Of a stretch of 8,781 nt of DNA, positions 1 through 6,040 are shown piece by piece. Position 1 is the stretch's first letter; each line of letters starts with the position of its first letter. The translations under genes and the position numbers were made by a program. Source of the stretch: Petrotoga sp. UBA5851 (GTDB lineage: Bacteria > Thermotogota > Thermotogae > Petrotogales > Petrotogaceae); contig DJGH01000051.1 in the NCBI GenBank assembly GCA_002431635.1, positions 17,465 through 26,245 on the forward strand, given 5' to 3'. The notes beneath the pieces are model-generated. The model had not been told where the DNA came from, did not search any database, and saw nothing but the letters and a program-made list of their open reading frames with translations.

Positions 1-21
1 CTTTCATAAAAATACTCGCGC

Positions 22-55
22 AAAATACCTGCTGCCGCAGGTATTTTGTTTTTTT
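22..55 (+). terminator. Intrinsic terminator of an upstream gene
   Basis: A perfect 11-bp stem (arms 22-32 and 37-47) closes a TGCC tetraloop and is followed by TTGTTTTTTT. The T-run lies on the plus strand only, so it stops transcription arriving from the left. A promoter follows it, so it most likely ends the preceding gene and is not an attenuator of valS. Confidence 0.85.
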
Positions 56-68
56 GCAGACATTTTTT

Positions 69-98
69 CTGTTATTTATGCTCATTTAATGGTATAAT
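69..98 (+). promoter_or_regulatory. Probable sigma-A promoter of the valS-folC-ruvA operon
   Basis: A perfect -10 box TATAAT (93-98) is preceded by TGG (90-92), giving an extended -10. The -35 is weak: CTGTTA at 69-74 with an 18-nt spacer. The expected start near 105 gives a leader of about 58 nt, too short for a T-box riboswitch. The call rests mainly on the -10 element and its place between a terminator and the valS ribosome binding site. Confidence 0.65.
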
Positions 99-162
99 TG
101 CTTTATGATTCTTCTAAAAATAAATCATTTTTTAAATAAATTCTCTGACTGGAGGAATAAGT

Positions 163-2787
163 ATGGATATAGGAAAGAGATATACACCTCATGAACTTGA
201 AAAAAAGTGGTACGCTAGATGGAAAGATGAAGGAGCATTTCAACCTTCAAAAGATAAAAATGAATCTTTCAGCATAGTCATCCCTCCTCCGAATATAACC
301 GGTAAATTACATATGGGACATGCTTTAAACCTTACCATACAGGATATTCTTACCCGATATAAAAGAATGAAAGGTTTAAGCACCTTATGGCTTCCGGGTG
401 AAGACCATGCAGGGATAGCAACTCAGCATGTTGTTGAAAAATCTCTTATACAGACCGAGGGAAAGAGACGTTCTCAATATTCAAGAGAAGAGTTTCTAAA
501 GAAAGTGTGGGAGTGGGCGGATACCTATAAAGGACATATACGCGAGCAGATTATGGCTTTAGGTTGTTCTGTTGACTGGACACGTGAGAGGTTTACCTTT
601 GATGAAGGTCTCAGCAGAGCGGTAAGGAAGGTGTTTGTTCAGTTATATAATGAGTCTCTCATTTATAAAGGCAAATATATTGTAAACTGGTGTCCAAGCT
701 GTGGAACAGTTCTAGCGGACGATGAAGTTGAGCATGTCGACGAAACCGGAAAACTTTATTATGTAAAGTATCCTATAAAAAATTCAGACAGGTTCATCAC
801 TGTGGCAACCACAAGACCCGAAACTATGCTGGGTGATGTGGCACTTGCAGTCAATCCTTCGGATCAAAGATTCAAGGAGCTGGTAGGAAAAATGGTGGTT
901 CTTCCTTTGACCGAAAGAGAGATACCTGTCATTGCAGACCCTTATGTTGATAAGGAATTCGGAACAGGGGTTGTAAAAATTACTCCGGCACATGATCCAA
1001 ATGATTATCAGGTAGGAATACGGCAGGGTCTTCAGATGATCCAGATAATGGACAATACTGCAAAAATGACTGAAAATTGTGGAAGATACGCAGGAATGGA
1101 CAGATATGCTGCAAGAAAAGAGATTCTTAAGGATCTTGAAGAAATGGGTCTGCTTGAAAAGACAGAACCTCATAAGCATTCGGTAGGTCATTGTTACAGA
1201 TGCGATACTACGGTTGAACCTTTCCTTATGGATCAGTGGTTTGTACGAATGAAGCCTCTTGCTGAAAAAGCTAAAGAAGTGGTTAAAAATCAAAAAACCG
1301 TCTTTCATCCAGAACGATGGGAGAAGATATACTATAACTGGCTCGACGAAATAAGAGACTGGTGTATTTCCAGACAGTTGTGGTGGGGTCACAGAATCCC
1401 TGTATGGTACTGCCAGGACTGCGGTCATATAAACGTAAGTGAAGAAGATGTGGTATCATGTGCCAAATGTGGTTCGAAAAATCTGAAACAGGATGAAGAT
1501 GTGCTTGACACATGGTTCAGTTCTGCGTTATGGCCTTTTTCAACTATGGGTTGGCCGGATCAGACAGAGGATCTGCAGAAATTTTATCCTACCAGTGTTC
1601 TTGTAACTGCTTTTGATATCATTTTCTTTTGGGTCGCAAGAATGATAATGATGGGTGAAAAGGTTATGGGGCAGGAACCTTTCAAGGATGTCTATATTAC
1701 TCCCTTGGTAAGGGATAAAAACGGGCGCAAGATGTCAAAATCCCTTGGAAACGGTATTGATCCTCTGGAAGTTATAGAACAGTACGGAACTGATCCTATA
1801 AGATTTACCCTTGCCATCCTCGCAGCTCAGGGAAGGGATATAAAGCTTGATCCTGCATCCTTTGAAACATATTCAAAGTTTTCAAATAAAATATGGAACG
1901 CAACTAGATTTATCCTGCTCAATCTTGATGGTTATGAAAAAATAGAACTTCAGCCAAAAGACCTGCGCATAGAAGATAAATGGATACTTACCAGGATGAA
2001 TCAGACCATTGAAAAAGTAAGCAGCGCTATCGACTCTTTTGATTTCAATATTGCCGCAAAAGAACTGTACGATTTTTTCTGGTATGAATTATGCGACTGG
2101 TATATTGAAGCGGTCAAGGAAAGGCTTAAGAACGAATCCGTCGACAGGACATCAGTTCAAAACACGTTGGTTAAAGTGCTTGACAGTTCCCTTAAGCTTA
2201 TGCATCCGTTTATGCCGTTTCTTACTGAAGAGCTCTGGCATGCACTTCCTGGAATAAGTGAAGAACAGATGATTATTTCTGCCTTATGGCCACGGTACGA
2301 TGAAAAATTCAGCTTTGAGGATGAAACATCTGTATTCTCTAAGGCAATGGAAGTTGTACGAGGAATAAGGAACGTTAAAGCTGAAATGAACATACTCCAG
2401 ACTAAGTGCGTTGATATAAAGTATGTTTCAGACCAGAAAGAAACAGTTATAGACCAGATGAAGGAACAGATAATGAGACTGGGTTTTGTATCAAATATAG
2501 AAAGATCCCAGGCAAAGCCTTCAAGAGCTGCTACCGCTTATGTCGGAGAAGGAATGGAAGTTTATATACCACTTGGCGAGCTCATAGACTTCGACGCTGA
2601 AAAGGAAAGACTTGAGAAAGCCAAGGAAAAAGCGCTCAAGGATGTTGAAAAATATCAGAAAAAACTTCAGAATAGAGATTTTCTTGAAAGAGCCGAGGAA
2701 GAGATAATAGAAGAAACCAGAACCAAGCTGGAAGACTCTCAGAACCAATATGATAAAGTTCTTAAAATTTTACAGGAGTTGACCTAA
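163..2787 (+). CDS. valS: Valyl-tRNA synthetase (ValRS)
   Basis: Cytoplasmic class I aminoacyl-tRNA synthetase that charges tRNA-Val with valine using ATP. At 874 residues it is close to the Bacillus type (about 880) and shorter than the E. coli enzyme. Visible motifs are PPPNITGKLHMGH with HMGH at 50-53, and KMSKS at 523-527, the two ATP-binding signatures. The editing (CP1) domain has TTRPETMLGD at 216-225, which clears mischarged threonine. Two four-cysteine sets fit zinc knuckles: C177/C180 with C344/C347, and C417/C420 with C433/C436. DWCISRQLWWGH ends at 410. The anticodon-binding domain occupies roughly 600-750, and a charged coiled-coil tRNA arm fills about 810-874. The ATG at 163 has GGAGG at 151-155 with 7-nt spacing. 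It is the first gene of an operon with folC, as in Bacillus. Confidence 0.98.
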   Translation: MDIGKRYTPHELEKKWYARWKDEGAFQPSKDKNESFSIVIPPPNITGKLHMGHALNLTIQDILTRYKRMKGLSTLWLPGEDHAGIATQHVVEKSLIQTEGKRRSQYSREEFLKKVWEWADTYKGHIREQIMALGCSVDWTRERFTFDEGLSRAVRKVFVQLYNESLIYKGKYIVNWCPSCGTVLADDEVEHVDETGKLYYVKYPIKNSDRFITVATTRPETMLGDVALAVNPSDQRFKELVGKMVVLPLTEREIPVIADPYVDKEFGTGVVKITPAHDPNDYQVGIRQGLQMIQIMDNTAKMTENCGRYAGMDRYAARKEILKDLEEMGLLEKTEPHKHSVGHCYRCDTTVEPFLMDQWFVRMKPLAEKAKEVVKNQKTVFHPERWEKIYYNWLDEIRDWCISRQLWWGHRIPVWYCQDCGHINVSEEDVVSCAKCGSKNLKQDEDVLDTWFSSALWPFSTMGWPDQTEDLQKFYPTSVLVTAFDIIFFWVARMIMMGEKVMGQEPFKDVYITPLVRDKNGRKMSKSLGNGIDPLEVIEQYGTDPIRFTLAILAAQGRDIKLDPASFETYSKFSNKIWNATRFILLNLDGYEKIELQPKDLRIEDKWILTRMNQTIEKVSSAIDSFDFNIAAKELYDFFWYELCDWYIEAVKERLKNESVDRTSVQNTLVKVLDSSLKLMHPFMPFLTEELWHALPGISEEQMIISALWPRYDEKFSFEDETSVFSKAMEVVRGIRNVKAEMNILQTKCVDIKYVSDQKETVIDQMKEQIMRLGFVSNIERSQAKPSRAATAYVGEGMEVYIPLGELIDFDAEKERLEKAKEKALKDVEKYQKKLQNRDFLERAEEEIIEETRTKLEDSQNQYDKVLKILQELT

Positions 2788-2789
2788 AT

Positions 2790-4103
2790 ATGACATTTAA
2801 AGAAGCTGTTGACTTTCTATATGTAAAAAGGGGAGAAACCAAAATAAAGCTCGGTTTAGAACGGATAACACAATTATGTGAGCTGATAGGCAACCCTCAG
2901 AACACTTTTAAATCTGTCCATATAACCGGCACCAATGGAAAAGGCAGCGTAACAAAAGCCTTGACCGACATATTTATCGGACAGGGCTATACAGTCGGAA
3001 TATACACTTCACCACATCTTATGAGCGTACGTGAACGCATAAGGGTAAATAACAGAAACATTTCCGAAAATGATTTTGTAAGGATACTTGAGGAAATGCT
3101 TCCTTCCATAGAAGAGATGGATGCTATGCCCGGAAATATGTCTCCTTCATTTTTTGAAATAATGACAGCAATGGCTTTTAAATATTTTGCTGAAAAGAAA
3201 GTAAGGTTCGGCATGATTGAAGTGGGGATGGGTGGACGGTTTGATGCCACGAACGTACTTAACTCGGATGTTTCTGTAATAACCACGATTCAGCGGGATC
3301 ATATGAAAATACTCGGTGAAACCCCAGAAGAAATTGCATTTGAAAAAGCGGGAATAATTAAAAACAATAACTATGTCGTCCTGGGAGATATCTCGGAATC
3401 CTCCAAAGGAGTTATACTTAGGAAAGCAGCTTCAGTACAGTCTGCAAAAGTATTTCAGTTCAACAAAGACTATAGGTTTGAAAATCCCAGATATACCCTT
3501 AACTGGAATACCATGGACTATTACGGATTGGGTTTTAACCTCAAGGACTTGTCTTATAAAGCCAACGGTACATATCAGCCGCACAACATAACAGTTGCTT
3601 TAGCCGCCGCAGAATGTCTCGCACAGAAAAACAGCGTCTCCTTAAATGAAGAAAAGTTAAGAGCCAGCATGAAACAGTTTTATTGGGAAGGACGGTTTGA
3701 AATACTTGAATATAAAGGCAAAAAAATTGTTCTTGAAGGAGCCCACAATGAAGACGGCGCAAAAGTTTTTGCTAAGACGGTCGGGATATATATGCCTTTG
3801 AACAGGAAGGTTGCCATGATAGGTATTCTCAACGATAAGGACTATCTGCATATGGCCGACTATTTATCCAAGCTTTTTGAGAAAACCATAATAACACGTG
3901 TTCCCAGCGAACGTTCAAATGATCCGAAAGATGTGTACGACACCTTCAAAAATCTTGGAACCAAAAATATATCTTTTGAAAACGACTTTGAAATTGCTTT
4001 TGAAAAACTGCTTTCAGAAAGTGCCGACTATTATTTCATAAGCGGATCACTTTACCTTGTTGGAGCTATAAGAGCGCTCATCATGGGCGTAAAGGGACCC
4101 TGA
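2790..4103 (+). CDS. folC: Bifunctional folylpolyglutamate synthase / dihydrofolate synthase
   Basis: Mur-ligase-superfamily enzyme of the cytoplasm. It adds glutamate to folates with ATP so they are retained in the cell, and in most bacteria it also joins dihydropteroate to glutamate. Its 437 residues match the family. The P-loop TGTNGKGS lies at 46-53 (K51), followed by TSPHLMSVRERIRVN from 73. IEVGMGGRFDATN holds the Mg ligand candidate E144. DHM at 170-172 holds H171, and K186 in FEKAGI is the expected carbamylated lysine; these correspond to E143, H170 and K185 of the Lactobacillus casei enzyme. The C-domain has GRFE (301-304), LEGAHN (315-320), LNDKDY (347-352) and a terminal SGSLYLVGAIR. 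E316 replaces the more usual Asp of the DGAHN motif. The ATG is 2 nt after the valS stop, with SD GGAG (2775-2778) inside valS, so it is co-transcribed. Confidence 0.96.
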   Translation: MTFKEAVDFLYVKRGETKIKLGLERITQLCELIGNPQNTFKSVHITGTNGKGSVTKALTDIFIGQGYTVGIYTSPHLMSVRERIRVNNRNISENDFVRILEEMLPSIEEMDAMPGNMSPSFFEIMTAMAFKYFAEKKVRFGMIEVGMGGRFDATNVLNSDVSVITTIQRDHMKILGETPEEIAFEKAGIIKNNNYVVLGDISESSKGVILRKAASVQSAKVFQFNKDYRFENPRYTLNWNTMDYYGLGFNLKDLSYKANGTYQPHNITVALAAAECLAQKNSVSLNEEKLRASMKQFYWEGRFEILEYKGKKIVLEGAHNEDGAKVFAKTVGIYMPLNRKVAMIGILNDKDYLHMADYLSKLFEKTIITRVPSERSNDPKDVYDTFKNLGTKNISFENDFEIAFEKLLSESADYYFISGSLYLVGAIRALIMGVKGP

Positions 4104-4104
4104 T

Positions 4105-4668
4105 ATGCTCCGTAGGCTCAACGGTACGATTGTTGAGATTCTTGAGGACTCTGTCCTGATACAGACCGGTGACTTTACCTTTCAGGCCATACCTTCATTC
4201 AGGGTATTAAAGGAATTTTCTCCTGATGAGAAGTTCAATTTTGAAGCCGTACTTGAAATAAATGAATACGGAACAGCTCTTTTTTTATTCAGGGATACCA
4301 TAGAAAGGGAGACTTTCGATACCTTAAGGAAGGTTTCAAAGCTTGGTCCAAAGACCTGCGGTAAGATAATAAAATCAGTTGACTCGGAGCTACTGCGCAA
4401 TATCATAGCCGGCGGAGATATAGATAAACTATCAAAAGTGCCTGGAGTAGGAAAAAAGACTGCTGAAAGAATCCTTACAGAACTTAAGGGTGAGTTTGAA
4501 AATCTTGATATCCAACAAAGGGAAGATTTTTCGGCTGATGCTGTAGATGCTATGTTAGCATTGGGTTTTGACAAATATTCAGTGCTTAAAGCTCTCAAGG
4601 GAATAAAAACCGAAAACATGCCGACTGAAGAAATAATAAAGCTGCTTTTAACAAAAGTAAAGAGATAA
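4105..4668 (+). CDS. ruvA: Holliday junction branch-migration subunit RuvA
   Basis: RuvA binds four-way DNA junctions as a tetramer and loads the RuvB motor for branch migration in recombination repair. The 187 residues show the three RuvA domains: an N-terminal OB-fold beginning MLRRLNGTIVEI (1 to about 62), with acidic residues E51 and E54 where the acidic pin lies; two helix-hairpin-helix motifs, LRKVSKLGPKTCGKII (74-89) and LSKVPGVGKKTAERIL (109-124); and a C-terminal RuvB-contact domain with DAVDAMLALGF (145-155). The linker between domains II and III is short, which explains the length slightly under the usual 200. The GVGY motif typical of domain I is missing (GDFTF at 22-26). The ATG comes 1 nt after the folC stop, with a modest SD, AAAGGGA (4091-4097). 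No ruvB or ruvC follows; a terminator does. Confidence 0.94.
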   Translation: MLRRLNGTIVEILEDSVLIQTGDFTFQAIPSFRVLKEFSPDEKFNFEAVLEINEYGTALFLFRDTIERETFDTLRKVSKLGPKTCGKIIKSVDSELLRNIIAGGDIDKLSKVPGVGKKTAERILTELKGEFENLDIQQREDFSADAVDAMLALGFDKYSVLKALKGIKTENMPTEEIIKLLLTKVKR

Positions 4669-4681
4669 TCATATGCTTATT

Positions 4682-4716
4682 AAAAGAAGAACGGCATTTT
4701 ATGCCGTTCTTCTTTT
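4682..4716. terminator. Bidirectional terminator between ruvA and hsp20
   Basis: A perfect 16-bp stem (arms 4682-4697 and 4701-4716) with a TTT loop lies between two converging genes. The plus-strand copy ends TTCTTCTTTT, and the minus-strand copy also ends TTCTTCTTTT then AA. It starts 13 nt after the ruvA stop. The hsp20 stop codon (4715-4717) overlaps the base of the stem by 2 nt, so the same hairpin can end both transcripts. Confidence 0.85.
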
Positions 4717-5170
4717 ACTGTATACTTATTTCTTTTGAAATTTTCTGCGCTTCAGGCTTTTTTTCTATCTGTATTTCAAGTACTCCACCTTCATACTTTG
4801 CGCTTATCTTCTGAGGATCAATATATTCAGGCAGCCTGAGAGTTCTTTCAAACTTTCCATAATATCTTTCCTTTCTGAAAAAATTCCTGTTTTTCTTTTC
4901 GTCATCGCTTTTCTTTTCAGCCGATACACTCAGTATATCTCCTTCAAGCTTTATCTTTATATCCTTTTTATCGACTCCAGGCATCTCCGTTTCAACCACT
5001 ACTGCATTCTCATTTTCGTATATGTCCATCTTTGGAACCATGAAATCTGACTGGTACGCCGATTCAAAAGGAAATGAGCCAAAAAGACTGTCAACTTCTT
5101 TCCTGAGCATATCAAATGGTGTCAAATAATCCTCTTCGTTATAATTTCCATACTTTCTTAATGCTTTCAT
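4715..5170 (-). CDS. Small heat-shock protein, Hsp20/alpha-crystallin family
   Basis: ATP-independent cytoplasmic holdase that binds unfolding proteins during heat stress, usually as large oligomers. With the ATG at 5170 the protein has 151 residues. A variable N-terminal arm (1 to about 45) precedes the alpha-crystallin domain (about 46-137). Family features are MPGVDKKDIKIKL (63-75), the loop and strand YYGKFERTLRLPEYID (103-118) and the A-x-x-x-GGVLEI signature (124-133). The C-terminal I-x-I anchor is I148-S-I150. The frame also opens at a TTG two codons upstream (5174-5176), but the SD AAGGAGGG (5178-5185) is 7 nt from the ATG and only 1 nt from the TTG, so ATG is chosen. It is a single-gene unit with its own promoter, a CIRCE-like operator and a shared terminator. 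Naming as hsp18 or hsp20 is arbitrary, so no symbol is given. Confidence 0.96.
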   Translation of the reverse strand: MKALRKYGNYNEEDYLTPFDMLRKEVDSLFGSFPFESAYQSDFMVPKMDIYENENAVVVETEMPGVDKKDIKIKLEGDILSVSAEKKSDDEKKNRNFFRKERYYGKFERTLRLPEYIDPQKISAKYEGGVLEIQIEKKPEAQKISKEISIQ

Positions 5171-5177
5171 ACTCAAT

Positions 5178-5185
5178 CCCTCCTT
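5178..5185 (-). promoter_or_regulatory. Shine-Dalgarno site of hsp20 (decides the start)
   Basis: Minus-strand AAGGAGGG ends 7 nt before the ATG at 5168-5170. The same site leaves only 1 nt before the upstream in-frame TTG (5174-5176), which excludes that codon as the likely start. Confidence 0.85.
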
Positions 5186-5234
5186 ATATTTTTAGGTTGC
5201 TTATTTTTACTGTCATCATTTTACTTTCAATATA

Positions 5235-5263
5235 ATAATACCATTATCACTCTATGTTGTCAA
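5235..5263 (-). promoter_or_regulatory. Sigma-A promoter of hsp20
   Basis: Minus strand: TTGACA (5258-5263, perfect -35), a 17-nt spacer, and TATTAT (5235-5240, 5 of 6), preceded by TGG for an extended -10. The predicted start near 5228 gives a leader of about 57 nt. It is the strongest promoter in the window by consensus, as expected for a gene held off by a repressor and fully expressed on release. Confidence 0.85.
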
Positions 5264-5270
5264 GTGCTAA
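5244..5270. promoter_or_regulatory. CIRCE-like operator (HrcA binding site) at hsp20
   Basis: The plus strand reads TTATCACTC (5244-5252), nine spacer bases (5253-5261), then AAGTGCTAA (5262-5270). The CIRCE consensus is TTAGCACTC-N9-GAGTGCTAA, so each half matches 8 of 9 and the spacer length is exact. The site covers the -35 box and most of the promoter spacer, so bound HrcA would block RNA polymerase. One of the two deviations (GAGTGCTAA to AAGTGCTAA) is the base needed to complete the TTGACA box. hrcA itself is not in the window. Confidence 0.8.
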
Positions 5271-5388
5271 TTATGATTTTTGAAAATTTCTATAAGCGCA
5301 TTTTCATAGGCTTTATCAATTGATAAATACTTTTGTATTAATATATTTAAGCATATGTTACTTATAATTGCCAAAAAACATTAAATTT
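5271..5388. other. AT-rich intergenic stretch with inverted repeats, no gene seen
   Basis: This segment lies between the hsp20 promoter and the pncA terminator. It contains a perfect 16-bp palindrome, TTTATCAATTGATAAA (5312-5327), an inverted repeat TGAAAAT/ATTTTCA (5281-5287 and 5300-5306), and AATAC/GTATT around TTTT (5326-5339). Only tiny open frames without SD sites are present. It may be an upstream regulatory region for hsp20 or simply AT-rich spacer. Confidence 0.5.
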
Positions 5389-5421
5389 ATACCCGCCGTT
5401 TGAAATAAAAACGACGGGTAT
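5389..5421 (-). terminator. Probable terminator of the tldD-tldE-pncA operon
   Basis: A 13-bp stem (arms 5389-5401 and 5409-5421) with one G-U pair and a 7-nt loop starts 3 nt after the pncA stop. On the minus strand the tail is AAATTTAATG then TTTTTT (5373-5378), so the U-run is displaced from the stem and termination may be imperfect. Position and stem strength still favour a terminator. Confidence 0.65.
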
Positions 5422-5424
5422 TGT

Positions 5425-6012
5425 CTATTCTTCAATAATTTCTTCTGTATATTCCTTTAAGTCTATCTCTTGAAGTATCTCAGATATTTTTCTGCCATCC
5501 ACTGATTTTATGTACTCTGAGGCATAATACACCTTGTATCCGAACTTTATGGCATCCTTTATTGTTTGTATAACACAGTAATCTCCTGCAAGCCCTATTA
5601 TGATTATACTTTTTATGCCATGCTCTATAAGCTTATCATCCAAGACGGTTTTGCAAAAGTCACCCTTTTCGCCTGCATCAACGTAATCATAAAAAGCTGA
5701 GTAACTGTCTGCATCAATTCGTGTACCTTTTTTTACAAGCTTGGTAATCATACTTTCATCAAAAAATATTTCACATCCATATGTTCCATTTACACAATGT
5801 TTTGGCCATATCCTGAATGAAGAATGGTTCTCAGGATGAAAATCAATGCTTGCAAAAATTTTGAACCCCCATTCATGAGACCTTTTTAAAAAATTCTGAA
5901 CTTTTTCAATCCAGGTCTCGTCTGTTCCGCATATACCAAGCTCATCCGGACAGCGCATGGTAAAGCCGTTCTGACAGTCAACTGCCAAAACTGCCGTTGT
6001 CTGTTTATCCAA
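5425..6012 (-). CDS. pncA: Nicotinamidase (isochorismatase-family hydrolase)
   Basis: Cytoplasmic hydrolase converting nicotinamide to nicotinate and ammonia, the first step of NAD salvage through nicotinate. Counting from the TTG, 195 residues match PncA in length. The catalytic triad is D12 (AVDCQNGF), K95 (VKKGT) and C146 (GLAGDYCV). The metal site is D57, H59 and H72, within DFHPENHSSF (57-66) and WPKHC (69-73). DSYSAF (102-107) follows the lysine as in true nicotinamidases, which argues against a generic isochorismatase. The usual GLATDYCV has Gly in place of Thr. The start is uncertain: the SD AGGGGGTG (6033-6040) is about 20 nt from the TTG at 6012 but 7 nt from an in-frame ATA (6025-6027), which would give 200 residues starting with five extra codons. 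Third gene of the tldD-tldE-pncA operon. Confidence 0.92.
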   Translation of the reverse strand: MDKQTTAVLAVDCQNGFTMRCPDELGICGTDETWIEKVQNFLKRSHEWGFKIFASIDFHPENHSSFRIWPKHCVNGTYGCEIFFDESMITKLVKKGTRIDADSYSAFYDYVDAGEKGDFCKTVLDDKLIEHGIKSIIIIGLAGDYCVIQTIKDAIKFGYKVYYASEYIKSVDGRKISEILQEIDLKEYTEEIIEE

Positions 6013-6032
6013 CAGGCTGATCTTTATACAAC

Positions 6033-6040
6033 CACCCCCT
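6033..6040 (-). promoter_or_regulatory. Shine-Dalgarno site of pncA, overlapping the tldE stop
   Basis: Minus-strand AGGGGGTG begins on the A of the tldE TAG stop (6039-6041). The same AGGGGG core precedes tldE with 6-nt spacing. Here normal spacing leads to ATA (6025-6027), while the first standard alternative start, TTG, lies about 20 nt away. Confidence 0.65.

Noticed and set aside
1..162. T-box riboswitch upstream of valS
   Set aside because: Many Firmicute valS genes have a T-box, and a terminator is present here. However, the bases before the hairpin (CTCGCG at 15-20) do not match the conserved GGTGGNACCGCG, and a promoter lies after the hairpin. Sequence left of the window could still change this.
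784..1428. Long open frame of 214 codons on the minus strand inside valS
   Set aside because: It lies entirely antisense to strongly conserved valS domains, has no recognisable protein motif, and is best explained as a shadow frame.
4182..4619. Open frame of 145 codons on the minus strand inside ruvA
   Set aside because: It is antisense to the conserved ruvA helix-hairpin-helix coding sequence, serine-rich in the manner of shadow frames, and matches no family I recognise.
5171..5176. TTG start two codons upstream for hsp20
   Set aside because: The SD would be 1 nt from this TTG but is 7 nt from the ATG at 5168-5170, so the ATG is the likely start.
5316..5355. Twelve-codon minus-strand frame starting ATG CTT AAA
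   Set aside because: It has no SD and runs through the palindrome; such short frames are expected by chance in AT-rich DNA.
5425..6012. Isochorismatase rather than nicotinamidase
   Set aside because: DFHPENHSSF, WPKHC and DSYSAF together with the Asp-Lys-Cys triad match the nicotinamidase pattern, and no siderophore or phenazine genes are nearby.
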